Shown piece after piece: positions 36,040-48,619 of a stretch of DNA of 64,000 nt. The DNA is from Congeria kusceri (lineage: Eukaryota; Mollusca; Bivalvia; Myida; Dreissenidae), in assembly GCA_027627225.1 (NCBI GenBank), contig JAPFQT010000035.1:1031501-1095500 (forward strand), read 5' to 3'. Made by a program: the position numbers and the translations under genes. Below the pieces are notes generated by a model, which ran no database searches, was not told the DNA's origin, and was given only the letters and a program-made list of their open reading frames with translations. Positions within the stretch are counted from its first letter, which is position 1; every line of letters begins with the position of its first letter.

Positions 36040-36799
36040 GAATTTCAGGACGTGATTGCTGGACCAGAAAGCTTTAGACACAGACACCCAGAATAATGTA
36101 AACATTGAACATTGTTCTTTTATTACTCACAAATACAGTGATAAATCATACAAGGATTAGACATGTAATGATGTTGATATTGATGATGATGATGACCCTT
36201 ATAACTACTTATAAAGTTTATAAAGCATATGGTAGTTCTGAACATTTAACTTCATTGTTATTTCAATGTCTTTTCTATTAGAGTTAACAAACGCTTATAT
36301 TATACCTCACTTGATTATTTGTCTATATTATGCAAATAAACTGCAGCGGGCAACAATTGTCGCCCGCTACGGCTATGTCACCCGGTACGCAAATGATATG
36401 GGATTTAGCGAGTTTGTTCGGTATAAGAAAATAAATAAAGCCTCAGTTGACAGTGTTGCCTCGGGTTGACAAGACGCACTGTAACCCTCAAGGAAGTCAA
36501 TATTTATATGATGTACAGCAAAAACATTTTGAGGTTGATTAGGATAAAGACTATCAAACTTGTTGGTAAAAGAACAAACATGTATGTTTATCTGACCTTC
36601 ATAAGAGTTCCTTTGACACACCTGTAAATAATGCACTGTCATTCATTCAGTATCTTTCAGTTGAAGAATTTGAGCCCAGTGGTTTAAGCAAAAGATAATA
36701 TTTTGATGACGAAAAATCTTGCTCTTATGTAAGTAATTGAAACACATATAAAAAGCATAACTAAAAAATATTAGCATAATGTAATACTAAATTTCATTG
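36040..36799. other. Intron-like stretch
   Basis: No supported feature. The minus frame 36373-36642 lacks splice context. Confidence 0.35.
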
Positions 36800-37272
36800 T
36801 TAAAGGGACTATGTCATCGAAAATGGTTTCATTAAAAATTAAGATATTAATACTGCCATATAATAACCGTTAAAACAGGGTATATATAATGTGAAAACAG
36901 TAAATGCATTCTGAAATAAAAATAAATTTATAATAAGGGTCATGTTTGTTTGGCCCTTTTCATGTTTACATTTTGTTTACATTTTGATGTCAGAATTGTG
37001 AGTATTTTGTATAACCATAGTTTACGCATGATTCATTAACATGCAGACTAGCGCAGTTGGTTAGAGCGCTGTCTACTGTCGTTTCTTTGTAGGGCTCCTA
37101 AATTGTGAATTTAATACCCACATGGGGTTTTAATTTTTAAACTTTTTTGGCTCATTTGTTGTTAACAAATGTCTCATGTAAACTATATCATGTATTATTT
37201 ATTTATTCTAACATATAATATAATTTATTGTTTAATAGGAAGGCAATTTCTTTGTTGCTATAGTTCCTTTAA
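36800..37272 (+). mobile_element. TTAA-bounded TIR element with tRNA-like core (second family)
   Basis: TTAAAGGGACTAT at the left and ATAGTTCCTTTAA at the right are 13-base inverted repeats beginning and ending with TTAA. A tRNA-like segment at 37045-37130 has A-box-like TAGCGCAGTTGGTTAGAGC and an eroded B-box region. The interior differs from the 12645/49032 family except for the termini. Confidence 0.65.
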
Positions 37273-37503
37273 GACTCTAACTTTCTAGCTATGTATTTGA
37301 CCAGACTACTTGCATTAATGACCTCATTGAAGACACTTGTTGATATTCCAATGAGATTTTAGCTCACCTGGGCAATGATTCTCTTTTCCAGAAGTTGTAG
37401 AAATCGGTGTGCTGTTAATTTATTATTTAGTCATGATCATTTATTCTGCAACCAGATTCCATTGAACTGTAACATATTTCCATCTAATGTAGCTTCATTG
37501 CAG

Positions 37504-37598
37504 CCCTCAGGTACATTCCCGCTTGGATTTGAGAACCTGACAGACATATTCACCAGCAATTTGCAGCGTGTATTGTGCCCACCATGCTGAATAGTAAT
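37504..37598 (+). CDS. Exon candidate 4 (unrecognised gene)
   Basis: Acceptor CTTCATTGCAG, then the only open frame PSGTFPLGFENLTDIFTSNL, QRVLCPPC, followed by TGA at 37588 and a strong donor-like AAT|GTAAGA at 37599. The stop either ends an isoform or is a lesion. Confidence 0.35.
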
Positions 37599-39111
37599 GT
37601 AAGATAGCATTAGTTTTTACCCCGCCATGATGGATTTTTGTCCCAAAGGTAGTTTGGATAGGTACAGTGATTGCTATGTCCGTCTGTCTGTCTGTCAGTC
37701 TACTCCACTTCTCGTGTGCAGTATATATTCATGACTATTGATTGAAAGTATCATTCAAATTAAACTGCAATAATTATAACTTTTTGCATTTTCATGTAAA
37801 TGCTGCATTCTGATTGGATAAGCAGCCCATGTGACCTGTCATTTATACCCCGATGAACCGGCTGCGTATGCAAATTGCCTCTTTACTATTCACGACCGTT
37901 CTACTTTTTCATTCAATTTTTGCAAAATGACCATTGTTTTGCGCAAAGGTTTACGAAGTTTACTTTTTCATTCACAATTTGCAAAATGTCACTGTTTTGC
38001 TGGAATGTTTACTTTGTTTACTAACGTTCGTAAACAAAATACATGTAGCTGATTCATTGGTTGCCAGTGTTGAAGAAGGTGAACTTTTTAACGCATTTAT
38101 TGGGAGTGTTTAATTGTTTTTACCAGAAAGTCTACTCCAAAATGATCCACAGCTGTTTGAAATGTCTGACAAGATATTAGAAATGCTAAACGTGCCATTC
38201 ATTCGACAAAACTAAAACGAGGATTCCTACGTCATATCCTACACATCTCTTGAGAAAAAAAAATAATACAAAGGGAAATGTTGCTGCCCTGAGAAAGTTA
38301 AAATTACAGTTTATATCCATTGTGGATTGTAATTATAAGAATTGAGCAGTTATTTCATCATTGTATGAACTGTCGGCATTTATGCAAGTTGGGCTTAATT
38401 TTCCTGACAGTTCATACTCTGATGAAATGCAGAAAATTACTGTTCAGTTCTTAAATGGAGGACAGAAAATAATGTACAGGCTACTTAACGAAAAGCACTT
38501 TAGTGTTTGGGACTGTTTTAAAGAGTATTATTTTGTATTTTCATCAACAACCAGATGCTAAAAAGGTTCAACAGATACTCTTAAAAGATTAAAATGGGAA
38601 AGTTGTGATTAGTCCTTTGCTGGTTGCCATAATTATTAGTAAAACATCTCAGAAACAGTTAGGTGGAAGTTTTTTTTTAATGGGCATGCAATTAGATGTT
38701 CTCAAATGCAGTTGATCAATATAGCTCTCTGATTGCCTGGACTATTAGTAGAAAAAAAACTTCAAAAAATATTTTTGCCCTAGACAGCTGGGTGGATTTC
38801 TAAATAAATTCACAGAAATGTTTTATTGGTCACCATCTACCAGAGTCCTTCAATCTCTCTCTTGATTATTAAGCAAAACATGGCTGCCATGGGGCGATTG
38901 TTAATATTTATTTCTCGTTGAAGCCACTAAAGCAGCTAAAAGTGCATTTCTTGTTTTACTGTGTGGAACAGCCTCACATGTTTTTGCAGCTTCATCAAGA
39001 ATAGATGCTTACACAAATCATATTCAAATTTGTCTGCAATATTATCCAATCATTGCACTTGGATATCACGTGTTTAGTGGTTAAACTATTTCATACAAAA
39101 GAGCATGTGCA
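37599..39111. other. Intron-like stretch with short internal repeats
   Basis: 'gtccgtctgtctgtctgtca' at 37679 is a small CTGT repeat in a fragment of the interspersed family ('accccgccatgatgg'). 'ctttttcattcaatttttgc' (37903) recurs as 'ctttttcattcacaatttgc' (37962). No exon seen. Confidence 0.4.
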
Positions 39112-39190
39112 TAATGTTTGTGATATTTAAATGAGCTTGTGGCAATGTTTGTGATATTTAAATGAGCTCGTGGTAATGTCTGTGATATTC
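39112..39190 (+). repeat. 31-bp tandem repeat, about 2.5 copies
   Basis: 'aatgtttgtgatatttaaat' + 'gagcttgtggc' repeated with few changes. Confidence 0.8.
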
Positions 39191-39359
39191 AATGAATGGA
39201 AATTCATGCTTTAGCAATAGCTGGGTCAGTCTACACTATAATTTCTTGACAATACAATTCAATATAAAAAAGCATCATCTTTTGAAAGGAATTTGTTCAT
39301 ATTGACATTGAATAGAACTGAATTTTAATCCGCTATTGACACCTAGCATCGTATTTCAG

Positions 39360-39440
39360 TTGAAAATGTCCAGGAGATCCACTACTGCGAACATCTCTCG
39401 TTCAAGACTTCCCACTATTGTAACACAATGTACAACGAGT
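39360..39440 (+). CDS. Exon candidate 5 (unrecognised gene)
   Basis: Acceptor CATCGTATTTCAG and donor CGAGT|GTGAGG bound 81 bases. Preferred frame ENVQEIHYCEHLSFKTSHYC + NTMYNE, entry and exit phase 1 (a symmetric exon). A second frame (LKMSRRSTTANISRS...) is also open. Immediately downstream, 39485-39612 has a ~48-bp direct duplication ('ctgggtttgaagcg'). Confidence 0.35.
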
Positions 39441-39784
39441 GTGAGGACCATAGGAGAACATGTGATAATTATTCATAGCAACTTTAACGGGTGGGTGAGG
39501 TGGCAAAGCACAGTTTCTTGGGTCTCGAACACAATCTGTCTTGTCTGGGTTTGAAGCGTGTCCAGAATCTAACAATCTGTCTGGTCTGGGTTTGAAGCGC
39601 TGTCGAGAATCTAACGATCTCAATATCTGTGAACAAACCAAACACACTTAAAATGACTGTATCCATGGCTTTATAAATGTTTAAAGCATGTTTTCCCTTC
39701 ATGACTTTCCATATTATGAAGTTGAAGCAAATGAGCACTATGAAACTTTGTAATACAAATTTATACTGCCGTTCTTTTTTTTAG

Positions 39785-41250
39785 CTCTCGAGAGCACAAT
39801 GTGCTCATGGTGAGATTTTGTGATCGCCGTTTGTCTGTCGTCCTTCGTTACTCGTTCGTTACTCGTTCTTCGTCAACATTTACCTTGTGAACACTATCGA
39901 CCACATTTATTGCCCAGTCTTCATGAAGCTTGCTCAGAACATTTGTTCCAATAAAATCTCGGATGATTTTGAAACATGGTCATGTGGCGTCAGAAAACTA
40001 GGTCACTAGGTCAAATTGAAAAAAAGCTTGTAATCACTCCAGAGGCGGATCCTTGGTCATGTGGTAGCGTACTGGCTTCACAACCCAGGGGTCGCAGGTT
40101 CGAGTCCCAGCTACTAACTCATCTTTGGCATGAGACGTTAAACTGAGGTGCAGTGTACTAGGTGCTTCACATTGGGCACTAAAAGACCCAGGGTCGCCTC
40201 TCGAACAGGGCGTCGCCTGTCTCTTGCACCATCCACTGTAACCCAACTAACAAGTCTTCTATGGGTGATGGCCATCTGGGAGAGAATCCCATTGCACTCA
40301 ATAAAAATGTGCTACACACACACACACACACTCAGGAGGTCCCAATTTTTGCCCAATCAATATGAAACCTGCTCAGAAAATTTGTTCATATGATATCTAG
40401 CTTGAGTTCGAAAATGGTTTCGCCCCATTGACAAACATGGCCACCAGGGAGTGGGGCAGTTTTCCTGATATGGTTATATTGATTTATAAAAAACATGGAG
40501 ACCATAGGGCGGGGCAGTTTTTTTATATGGCTATATAGAAAACTTTGAACATCTTCTGGTCGGAAACCGCTTCTGGATTTCAAATTAATTTCACGGAAAT
40601 GGTCCTTGGGTGACACTCTACCAAATTATTTTAAATCATTTTGATTCCTTAAAAAAAATTGTCCGTCAGGGTGTGGGAAATGTTTCCTTACATGGCGTTA
40701 TAGAAAACTATTAAAATCTTCTTGTCAGAAACCGCATGCTGGATTTCAAATTAATTTTACAAACATGGTCCCTGGGTAACACGCAACTAAATTCCTTGAA
40801 ATCATTTTGCTTCGTTAAAAATATGACTGTCATGGTGTGGGGCAGTTAACCTTATATTGCTCAACATTTACCTTGTAAACACTCTGTAGACCACAGTTAT
40901 TGCCCAATCTTCAAGAAATTTTCCGTAGACCACATTTATTGCCCAGTTTTGAAGAAATGTGCGAAGGACATTTGTTCCAATGATATCCAGTTTGAAACTG
41001 GGTTATGTTGTGTCAAACTAGGTCACTAGGGCAAATTGAAGAAAAAGCTTGTGAACACTCTAGAGGCCACATTTCTTGCCTTATTAACATGAAAATTGCT
41101 CAGAACATATGTTCTTATGATATCTTGGTCGAGATCAAAACTGGGTCAAGTGGGGTCAAAAACTAGGTCACAAGGGCAATTATAGAAAAAGCTTGTGAAC
41201 ACTCTTGAGGCCACATTTGTTGCCCAATCAACATGAAACTTGCTTAGATC
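39785..41250 (-). mobile_element. Inverted copy of the CTCAGGTGAGCT/~143-bp-subrepeat element
   Basis: 'agctctcgagagcacaatgt' + 'gctcatggtgagattttgtg' is the inverted terminus, followed by 'gaacatttgttccaa', 'aactaggtcactaggtcaaa' and 'tgcccaatcaacatgaaact' repeats in the reverse order of 12919-14286. A SINE is inserted at 40046-40330. The far end is not clear. Confidence 0.65.
40046..40331 (+). mobile_element. tRNA-derived SINE, best copy, with AC tail
   Basis: A-box-like TGGTCATGTGGTAGCG and perfect B box GGTTCGAGTCC about 35 bases apart form the tRNA-like head (40055-40115). The body 'aaactgaggtgcagtgtact', 'aaaagacccagggtcgcctc' is shared with 28188-28412 and, inverted, 61945-62148. The 3' end is 'ctacacacacacacacac'. 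Confidence 0.85.
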
Positions 41251-41376
41251 TCAGATGAGAGACATAGGGCCTTACAGCCCTCTTATAATATTTAAAGATT
41301 TAAATGCTTTTTTCCCCAAAGCCTTTAGCTGTTGTTCAATTGCATTTTTGAAATGGAAGTTCTTATGTTCTTGTAG

Positions 41377-43933
41377 TTGTCAGGGAGCAAACATGGACAT
41401 CTCCGACCAGTGTGTCAACATCAGCGAGAACCTCTTGTGAAGGTCAACAGTCACAAGGTTTCTGAGAACTCAGTGTTGGACGTGTTGCAGGCCAGCAATC
41501 CATCAACAAACACGGACATCTCCGACCTGTGTGTCAACATCAGCGAGAACCTCTTGTGAAGGTCAACAGTCACGAGGTTTCTGAGAACTCGGTGTTGGAC
41601 GTGTCGCAGGCCAGCAATCGATCAACAAACATGGACATCTCCGACCAGTGTGTCAACATCAGCGAGAACCTCTTGTGAAGGTCAACAGTCACAAGGTTTC
41701 TGAGAACTCAGTGTTGGACGTGTTGCAGGCCAGCAATCGATCAACAAACACGGACATCTCCGACCAGTGTGTCAACATCAGCGAGAACCTCTTGTGAAGG
41801 TCAACAGTCACGAGGTTTCTGAGAACTCAGTGTTGGACGTGTTGCAGGCCAGCAATCTATCAACAAACATGGACATCTCCGACCTGTGTGTCAACATCAG
41901 CGAGAACCTCTTGTGAAGGTCAACAGTCACAAGGTTTCTGAGAACTCAGTGTTGGACGTGTTGCAGGCCAGCAATCGATCAACAAACACGGACACCTCCG
42001 ACCAGTGTGTCAACATCAGCGAGAACCTCTTGTGAAGGTCAACAGTCACAAGGTTTCTGAGAACTCAGTGTTGGACGTGTTGCAGGCCAGCAATCGATCA
42101 ACAAACACGGACATCTCCGACCAGTGTGTCAACATCAGCGAGAACCTCTTGTGAAGGTAAACAGTCGCAAGGTTTCTGAGAACTCAGTGTTGGACGTGTC
42201 GCAGGCCAGCAATCCATCAACAAACACGGCCATCTCCGACCAGTGTGTCAACATCAGCGAGAACCTCTTGTGAAGGTCAACAGTCACAAGGTTTCTGAGA
42301 ACTTAGTGTTGGACGTGTCGCAGGCCAGGAATCGATCAACAAACACGGACATCTCCGACCAGTGTGTCAACATCAGCGAGAACCTCTTGTGAAGGTCAAC
42401 AGTCACCAGGTTTCTGAGAACTCAGTGTTGGACGTGTTGCAGGCCAGCAATCGATCAACAAACATGGACATCTCCGACCAGTGTGTCAACATCAGCGAGA
42501 ACCTCTTGTGAAGGTCAACAGTCGCAAGGTTTCTGAGAACTCAGCGTTGGACGTGTTGCAGGCCAGCAATCGATCAACAAACACGGACATCTCCGACCAG
42601 TGTGTCAACATCAGCGAGAACCTCTTGTGAAGGTCAACAGTCGCAAGGTTTCTGAGAACTCAGTGTTGGACGTGCAGGCCAGCAATCCATCAACAAACAT
42701 GGACATCTCCGACCTGTGTGTCAACATCAGCGAGAACCTCTTGTGAAGGTCAACAGTCACGAGGTTTCTGAGAACTCAGCGTTGGACGTGTTGCAGGCCA
42801 GCAATCCATCAACAAACATGGACATCTCCGACCAGTGTGTCAACATCAGCGAGAACCACTTGTGAAGGTCAACAGTCACAAGGTTTCTGAGAACTCAGCG
42901 TTGGACGTGTTGCAGGCCAGCAATCGATCAACAAACATGGACATCTCCGACCAGTGTGTCAACATCAGCGAGAACCTCTTGTGAAGGTCAACAGTCACGA
43001 GGTTTCTGAGAACTCGGTGTTGGACGTGTTGCAGGCCAGCAATCGATCAACAAACACGGACATCTCCGACCAGTGTGTCAACATCAGCGAGAACCTCTTG
43101 TGAAGGTCAACAGTCACAAGGTTTCTGAGAACTCAGTGTTGGACGTGTTGCAGGCCAGCAATCGATCAACAAACACGGACATCTCCGACCAGTGTGTCAA
43201 CATCAGCGAGAACCTCTTGTGAAGGTCAACAGTCACGAGGTTTCTGAGAACTCGGTGTTGGACGTGTCGCAGGCCAGCAATCGATCAACAAACACGGCCA
43301 TCTCCGACCAGTGTGTCAACATCAGCGAGAACCTCTTGTGAAGGTCAACAGTCACGAGGTTTCTGAGAACTCGGTGTTGGACGTGTTGCAGGCCAGCAAT
43401 CCATCAACAAACATGGACATCTCCGACCTGTGTGTCAACATCAGCGAGAACCTCTTGTGAAGGTAAACAGTCACAAGGTTTCTGAGAACTCAGTGTTGGA
43501 CGTGTCGCAGGCCAGCAATCGATCAACAAACACGGACATCTCCGACCAGTGTGTCAACATCAGCGAGAACCTCTTGTGAAGGTCAACAGTCACGAGGTTT
43601 CTGAGAACTCGGTGTTGGACGTGTTGCAGGCCAGCAATCCATCAACAAACATGGACATCTCCGACCAGTGTGTCAACATCAGCGAGAACCTCTTGTGAAG
43701 GTCAACAGTCACAAGGTTTCTGAGAACTCAGTGTTGGACGTGTCGCAGGCCAGCAATCGATCAACAAACATGGACATCTCCGACCAGTGTGTCAACATCA
43801 GCGAGAACCTATTGTGAAGGTCAACAGTCACAAGGTTTCTGAGAACTCAGTGTTGGACGTGTTGCAGGCCAACAATCAATCAAACCACAGAGATCACAAA
43901 CACTTTGAAGTGTTTAACAGTAACAGTTCAAAG
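41377..43933 (+). pseudogene. Exon 6, expanded by an internal 119-bp tandem array
   Basis: An acceptor TTCTTGTAG at 41368-41376 leads into SGSKHGHLRPVCQHQREPLV and KVNSHKVSENSVLDVLQ; the last array unit leaves in the same unit-frame as DVLQANNQSNHRDHKHFEVF + NSNSSK and donor AAAG|GTAATT at 43934. With one unit only, the exon would be 180 bases, exactly 60 codons, phase 0 to 0. Twenty additional units add 2377 bases, which is not a multiple of three, so entry and exit frames no longer agree and TGA stops occur inside. The next exon (49547) opens in phase 0, consistent with this exit. As it stands the exon cannot be translated through; family unrecognised. Confidence 0.6.
41388..43883 (+). repeat. 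Minisatellite, 21 units of 119 bp
   Basis: The landmark 'ctccgacc' occurs at 41401, 41520, 41639 and on to 43778, 21 times, always 119 bases apart except 42591 to 42707 (116, loss of 'ttg' from 'cgtgttgcagg'). Units differ by only a few positions (cacgga/catgga, ccatca/cgatca, cacaag/cacgag/cgcaag, gaccag/gacctg), so the array is young or homogenised. Confidence 0.97.
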
Positions 43934-44636
43934 GTAATTTACTTACTGGCGATATTTGATTGTCAATGCATTTAGCCATCAAATAAGGCAGGACTCATTG
44001 ACTGATAGAAATGTCTTGTATTTATGTAAAAACATTTGTTTTCTGTAAAGGGTGTTTGCTGCAGATTGACCTGAGTCTGTAAGGTTATACATTTCATCAG
44101 TTGTAGTATTGTTTTCAAAAAATGTACCCAAGGCCATCCTTAATAAATTGTTTGTTTGGTGTAACTCTACCTACTCATGAAAATGGCTGCTACCCCCAAA
44201 ATATTTCAACAAGTGAAAAGTTAAACACTAATTTTTTTGTTATGTTTGTGTTTCTACTGCTATTTCAGGTCCTTTTTGTTTAATATAGTGGAAGTTAGCC
44301 CTCTGGTGCTCTTCTTTTTGGAGATTAACGCTGATGGCGGTATTGTAGAAGATTATTTCATGACATGTTTTCTAAGCGATTTTTGAGTGAGTGTCGGATG
44401 TTAATTACCTTAGTTAAGGTTTGTAAATTGTTCTTCAGTGATTAACATCCATGTATGAATTGTCTTTAACGGATGTTCTTTAGAATAATGCTAGTAACAA
44501 ACGTTGTTTACAACCAATGATTGCCTTATTAATTCGTCTTCAAGGATACATATATTTAGGATGTATTTAACTTAAAAGAAGTTTTATATTGCCTATATTG
44601 AATATGTTGAAATTTTCTTGTTAAAACTTGTTTCAA
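43934..44636. other. Intron-like stretch up to the LINE insertion
   Basis: No exon seen. 'ttgtttcaa' at 44628-44636 is the left copy of the LINE target duplication. Confidence 0.5.
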
Positions 44637-47600
44637 TATTTGAAAGAAACAAAATGTGATATTTACTGCCTTCAAGATACACATTTTATTAATGAACAAA
44701 TTAAAACTATTTACTCCGAATGGGGATCAGAGTGTTTCCTAAGTTATGGCTCTTCTAATTCGCGCGGTGTAGCAATACTCTTGTCGAAAGAACTTGAGTA
44801 CAAAATACGTAATGTACAATACGACCAATTTGGTAACTATATTATTTTAGATGTAAATATTGGTGAAACAAGACTTACTCTTGCCTCTTTATACGGACCG
44901 AACTCTGATAGTCCCGAATTTTTCACAAATGTTTTTGATATTATTGACACTATTGGGAATGACTCCTACTTAATTTGTGGCGACTTTAATTTGGTTCTTG
45001 ACCCGAATCTGGATTATAATAACTACAAATCAATAAATAATAAAAATGCAAGAGATTGTATATTGAAAAATATTGAAGATCGTGATCTTACGGATCCTTT
45101 TAGGATATTATATCCTAAATTTAAACGATATACATGGAGAAGAACCAATCCAATACAACAAGCCCGGCTTGATTTTTATCTATTATCATCATTTTTGACA
45201 CCATTTGTTCATGACAATAATATATTGCCCAGTTACCAATCTGATCATTCGATTGTAACTTTGACATTAAAATTCACTGATTTTAAACACGGAAAGGGTC
45301 TGTGGAAACATAATAACATGCTTCTAAGTGACATTAATTACATTAACACAATAAATGATACAATTACCGAAATCAAAAAACAATATATGTTACCTGTGTA
45401 CAATAAAGATAATATTGATACAATACTGGACCAAGACATACAGTTTTTAATAAACGACCAACTTTTTTTAGATACAGTTTTAATGGAAATAAGAGGTAAA
45501 GCTATTTCATATAGTTCGTATAAAACAAAATCGCGTAACAAGCGCGAAAACCAATTAAAAGTTGAAATTAAACAACACGAGGAATTGTTGACCGAGAGTA
45601 ACCTGCAAATTATGCTTGAATTAAAAGATGAACTTATGAAAATACAAGAAGAGAAATTAAAAGGAGCTATAATAAGATCGCGAGCCAAATGGATACAATT
45701 TGGAGAAAAACCATCAATAATTTTTTGCAACCTCGAAAAATATAACTATACAACAAAAACGATCACAAGCCTAACAACTGATGACGGACTTGTTTTAGAT
45801 AAGCAGGTTGATATCTTAAAAGAAACCGCTTTGTTTGATAAAACATTGTATCAAAACAATGATAATACCAACATTGATGATGATTTTAATAGTTTTATAG
45901 CAGATATTGACATACCTAAACTATCACATGAAGAGTCAAAACAATTAGAAGGGCCAATAACACTAAGTGAGGCCTCTGTTGTCTTAAAAAACATGGCAAA
46001 CAACAAAAGCCCTGGGTCGTCAGGTTTTACTGCTGATTTTTTCAAAGTTTTTTGGCCTAAATTAGGTACTTTTGTTTGTAGAGCTTTAAATCACGCATTT
46101 AGAAGCGGCAATTTGTCTGTAACCCAAAGACAAGGGATAATTATTTGCATACCTAAGGGTGATAAACCCAGACAATCTTTAAAAAAACTGGCGACCAATT
46201 ACACTGTTAAACACTGTATATAAAATTGGTTCGGGAAGTATTGCTAATAGATTGAAACAATATATGAATAAACTTATAAACAATGATCAAACTGGTTTTA
46301 TTAAAGGCAGGTTCATAGGAGAAAACACTAGGCTAATCTACGACATTTTGAAATACACTGAGGAAAATAATATTCCCGGACTTCTCCTGCTTATAGATTT
46401 TGAAAAGGCTTTTGATTCCTTGTCATGGAGGTTTGTAAACAAAACACTCTCCCTTTTTAATTTCGGTACTGACATTAAAAATTGGTTTAATGTTTTATAT
46501 AAGGATGGTATATCAGCAGTAATGCAGTGTGGGTTCTTATCCGAGTTTTTTCAAATACAACGTGGTTGTCGTCAGGGTGATCCCCTCAGTTGTTATATTT
46601 TTATTTTGTGTGCTGAAATTTTGTCACTTAAACTCCGGGCTAATCCAAAAATCAAAGGAATCAAAATCAATAATACTGAATACAAGTTATCGCAATTTGC
46701 TGATGATACGTCTATACTCCTGGATGGCTCTGCAGAATCCCTTAATGAAACCTTAGATGAATTGTCGTATTTCACATTATGTTCTGGCTTAAAGGTAAAT
46801 TTTGACAAAACCAAAATAGTTTGGATAGGGAAGCATAAATTCAGTTCCGAAAGCATAAAAACTAGATGGAAGTTAAAATGGAACCAACATACTTTTGATA
46901 TGCTTGGTTTAACATTTCACGTCGATCTTGACAAGATGATCGATCTTAATTATAAGGATAAATTGTCCAGAATTAGAACGCTGCTTAAAAACTGGTCCAG
47001 AAGGATATTAACGCCAATTGGAAGGATACAAATATTAAAAACGATTGCTTTGCCAGTGCTTAATCATTTGTTTGTTTCACTTCCCAATCCACCATATAAA
47101 ATATTGGTAGAGCTAACTGATCTTTTTTTTAACTTTGTGTGGAATGGAAGTTCAAAAATTAACAAAAATGTACTTATTAAAGAATATACTGAAGGAGGTC
47201 TTACTATGGTCGACATTTTTTCATTTATAATTGCACTGAAATGTTCTTGGATCCGAAGGATCATCACAGGAAATGGTAAATGGATCAATATTGTAAAAAT
47301 GACTATAGACACCCCAAAACTGTACAACTGTGGTGTTCATTATCCTGAAAACCTTATAAATAGAACGGACAATGCTTTTTGGAAGGACACTTTAAAATCG
47401 TTTGTTGATTTCCGCAAAGCAGAATCATTAAATATAAAATATATATTACAAACCCCAATATTATATAATTCTGATATAATAATTGGTAATAAAAGTGTTT
47501 TCCTCAAAACATGGTTTGAAAATGGCGTGCATTTTATTGGCGATTTGATGAAGAAATACGATAGGTTAGAATTTTATGGTTATGAAGAACTGTGTAACAG

Positions 47601-48378
47601 ATATAATTTCTATCCAAACTACTTGCATTATATAGGTATTACTAATGTCATAACTAAATACTTGAAGAAAAATGGTTTGTTTGACGAAACATCTGCTATG
47701 AACACGATTGCAGATTTTAACTATCTTGACTTTGTTAAGCCTTTTGTTCCCCTTCAAGTGATATCCATTTTAAAATATCCAAAAGGTACTCAACCCATGT
47801 ACAATATTGTTAAAACAAATAAAACATTACCGATCTGTATGTCAAAATGGACGAGCATTTTTGAAAATATTCAATTAAAAGACTGGAACCATATTTTTAG
47901 AATGCCATTTTGTATAACCAAAGATTCTACTCTACAGTGGTTTCAGTATAGAATCACACACCAAATTATTGGTACCAATTATTTTTTGTATAAAATCAAC
48001 TATAAATCGTCAGCTGAATGCTCTTTCTGTCATAATATGCCGGAAACAATTGAGCACATTTTTTGGGAATGTAAACATATTAAAAAATTTATTGCTGATT
48101 TGTTTGAAGGTTTTGAGGTATTCGCTGACTTCATAAATGCGCCTTCGTTTATGTTAGGACATAAAAACTCAAGTGGTCCTCTTAATCTTACATTCCTTCT
48201 TACTTAAAGGTTTATTTATAATTGTAAAATGAATCAAACATTACCTACCATTATCGTGGCAAAATCATATTTCTCTATCCAGTATCATATTTTGAAGGAA
48301 ATGAACTTCTGCAATTTAGATTCTAACTCAATAACTACAAATAAAGAATGGGATATTTTGTTAAGTCTGTTTCGGTAA
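44637..48378 (+). pseudogene. LINE ORF2: endonuclease plus reverse transcriptase, broken
   Basis: The frame starts within an APE-type endonuclease: CLQDTHF, SRGVAILLSKE, LYGPNSD, GDFNLVLDP, RLDFYLLSS and SDHSIVTLTL are its later motifs. A reverse transcriptase follows: NNKSPGSSGFTADFFK, then LIDFEKAFDSLSW, QRGCRQGDPLS and the active-site QFADDTSILLDG. A C-x2-C...H-x4-C knuckle (CSFCHNMPETIEHIFWEC) lies near the end. Two lesions are seen: a one-base shift in the seven-A run at 46181-46187, just before WRPITLLN, and an in-frame TAA at 48205, after which the same frame runs on with NCKMNQTLPTI to TAA at 48376. Domain order and motifs point to the L1/Tx1 group. Otherwise well preserved, so insertion is not ancient. 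Confidence 0.92.
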
Positions 48379-48619
48379 TAATGTGATTTACATAGTTTAT
48401 CCATTCTGTATATTGATAAGTTCAATATGTATCATTTTGGATATTGCTATTTACGCAATTATGATTTTTTCCTATTATGTACTTGTGAGCACTTGTCTAC
48501 AATGTAATATTCTATGTTATACATGCTGAATTCTAATAAATACGCATGATGTACGGTGTGGAGGGGGATGCCCTCGACTCTCACACACCTATTGACGAGG
48601 AAAATAAAACATATAGAAC

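Noticed and set aside
41377..43975. Array as a CRISPR or as a long repetitive protein
   Set aside because: Units are contiguous without spacers, so it is not a CRISPR. The 119-bp period is not a multiple of three and TGA closes the frame in the second unit, so it is not a repeat protein as it stands.
45338..45730. Minus-strand frame of 130 codons inside the LINE
   Set aside because: It is antisense to the endonuclease/RT linker and S/I/L-rich; a shadow frame of an AT-rich gene.
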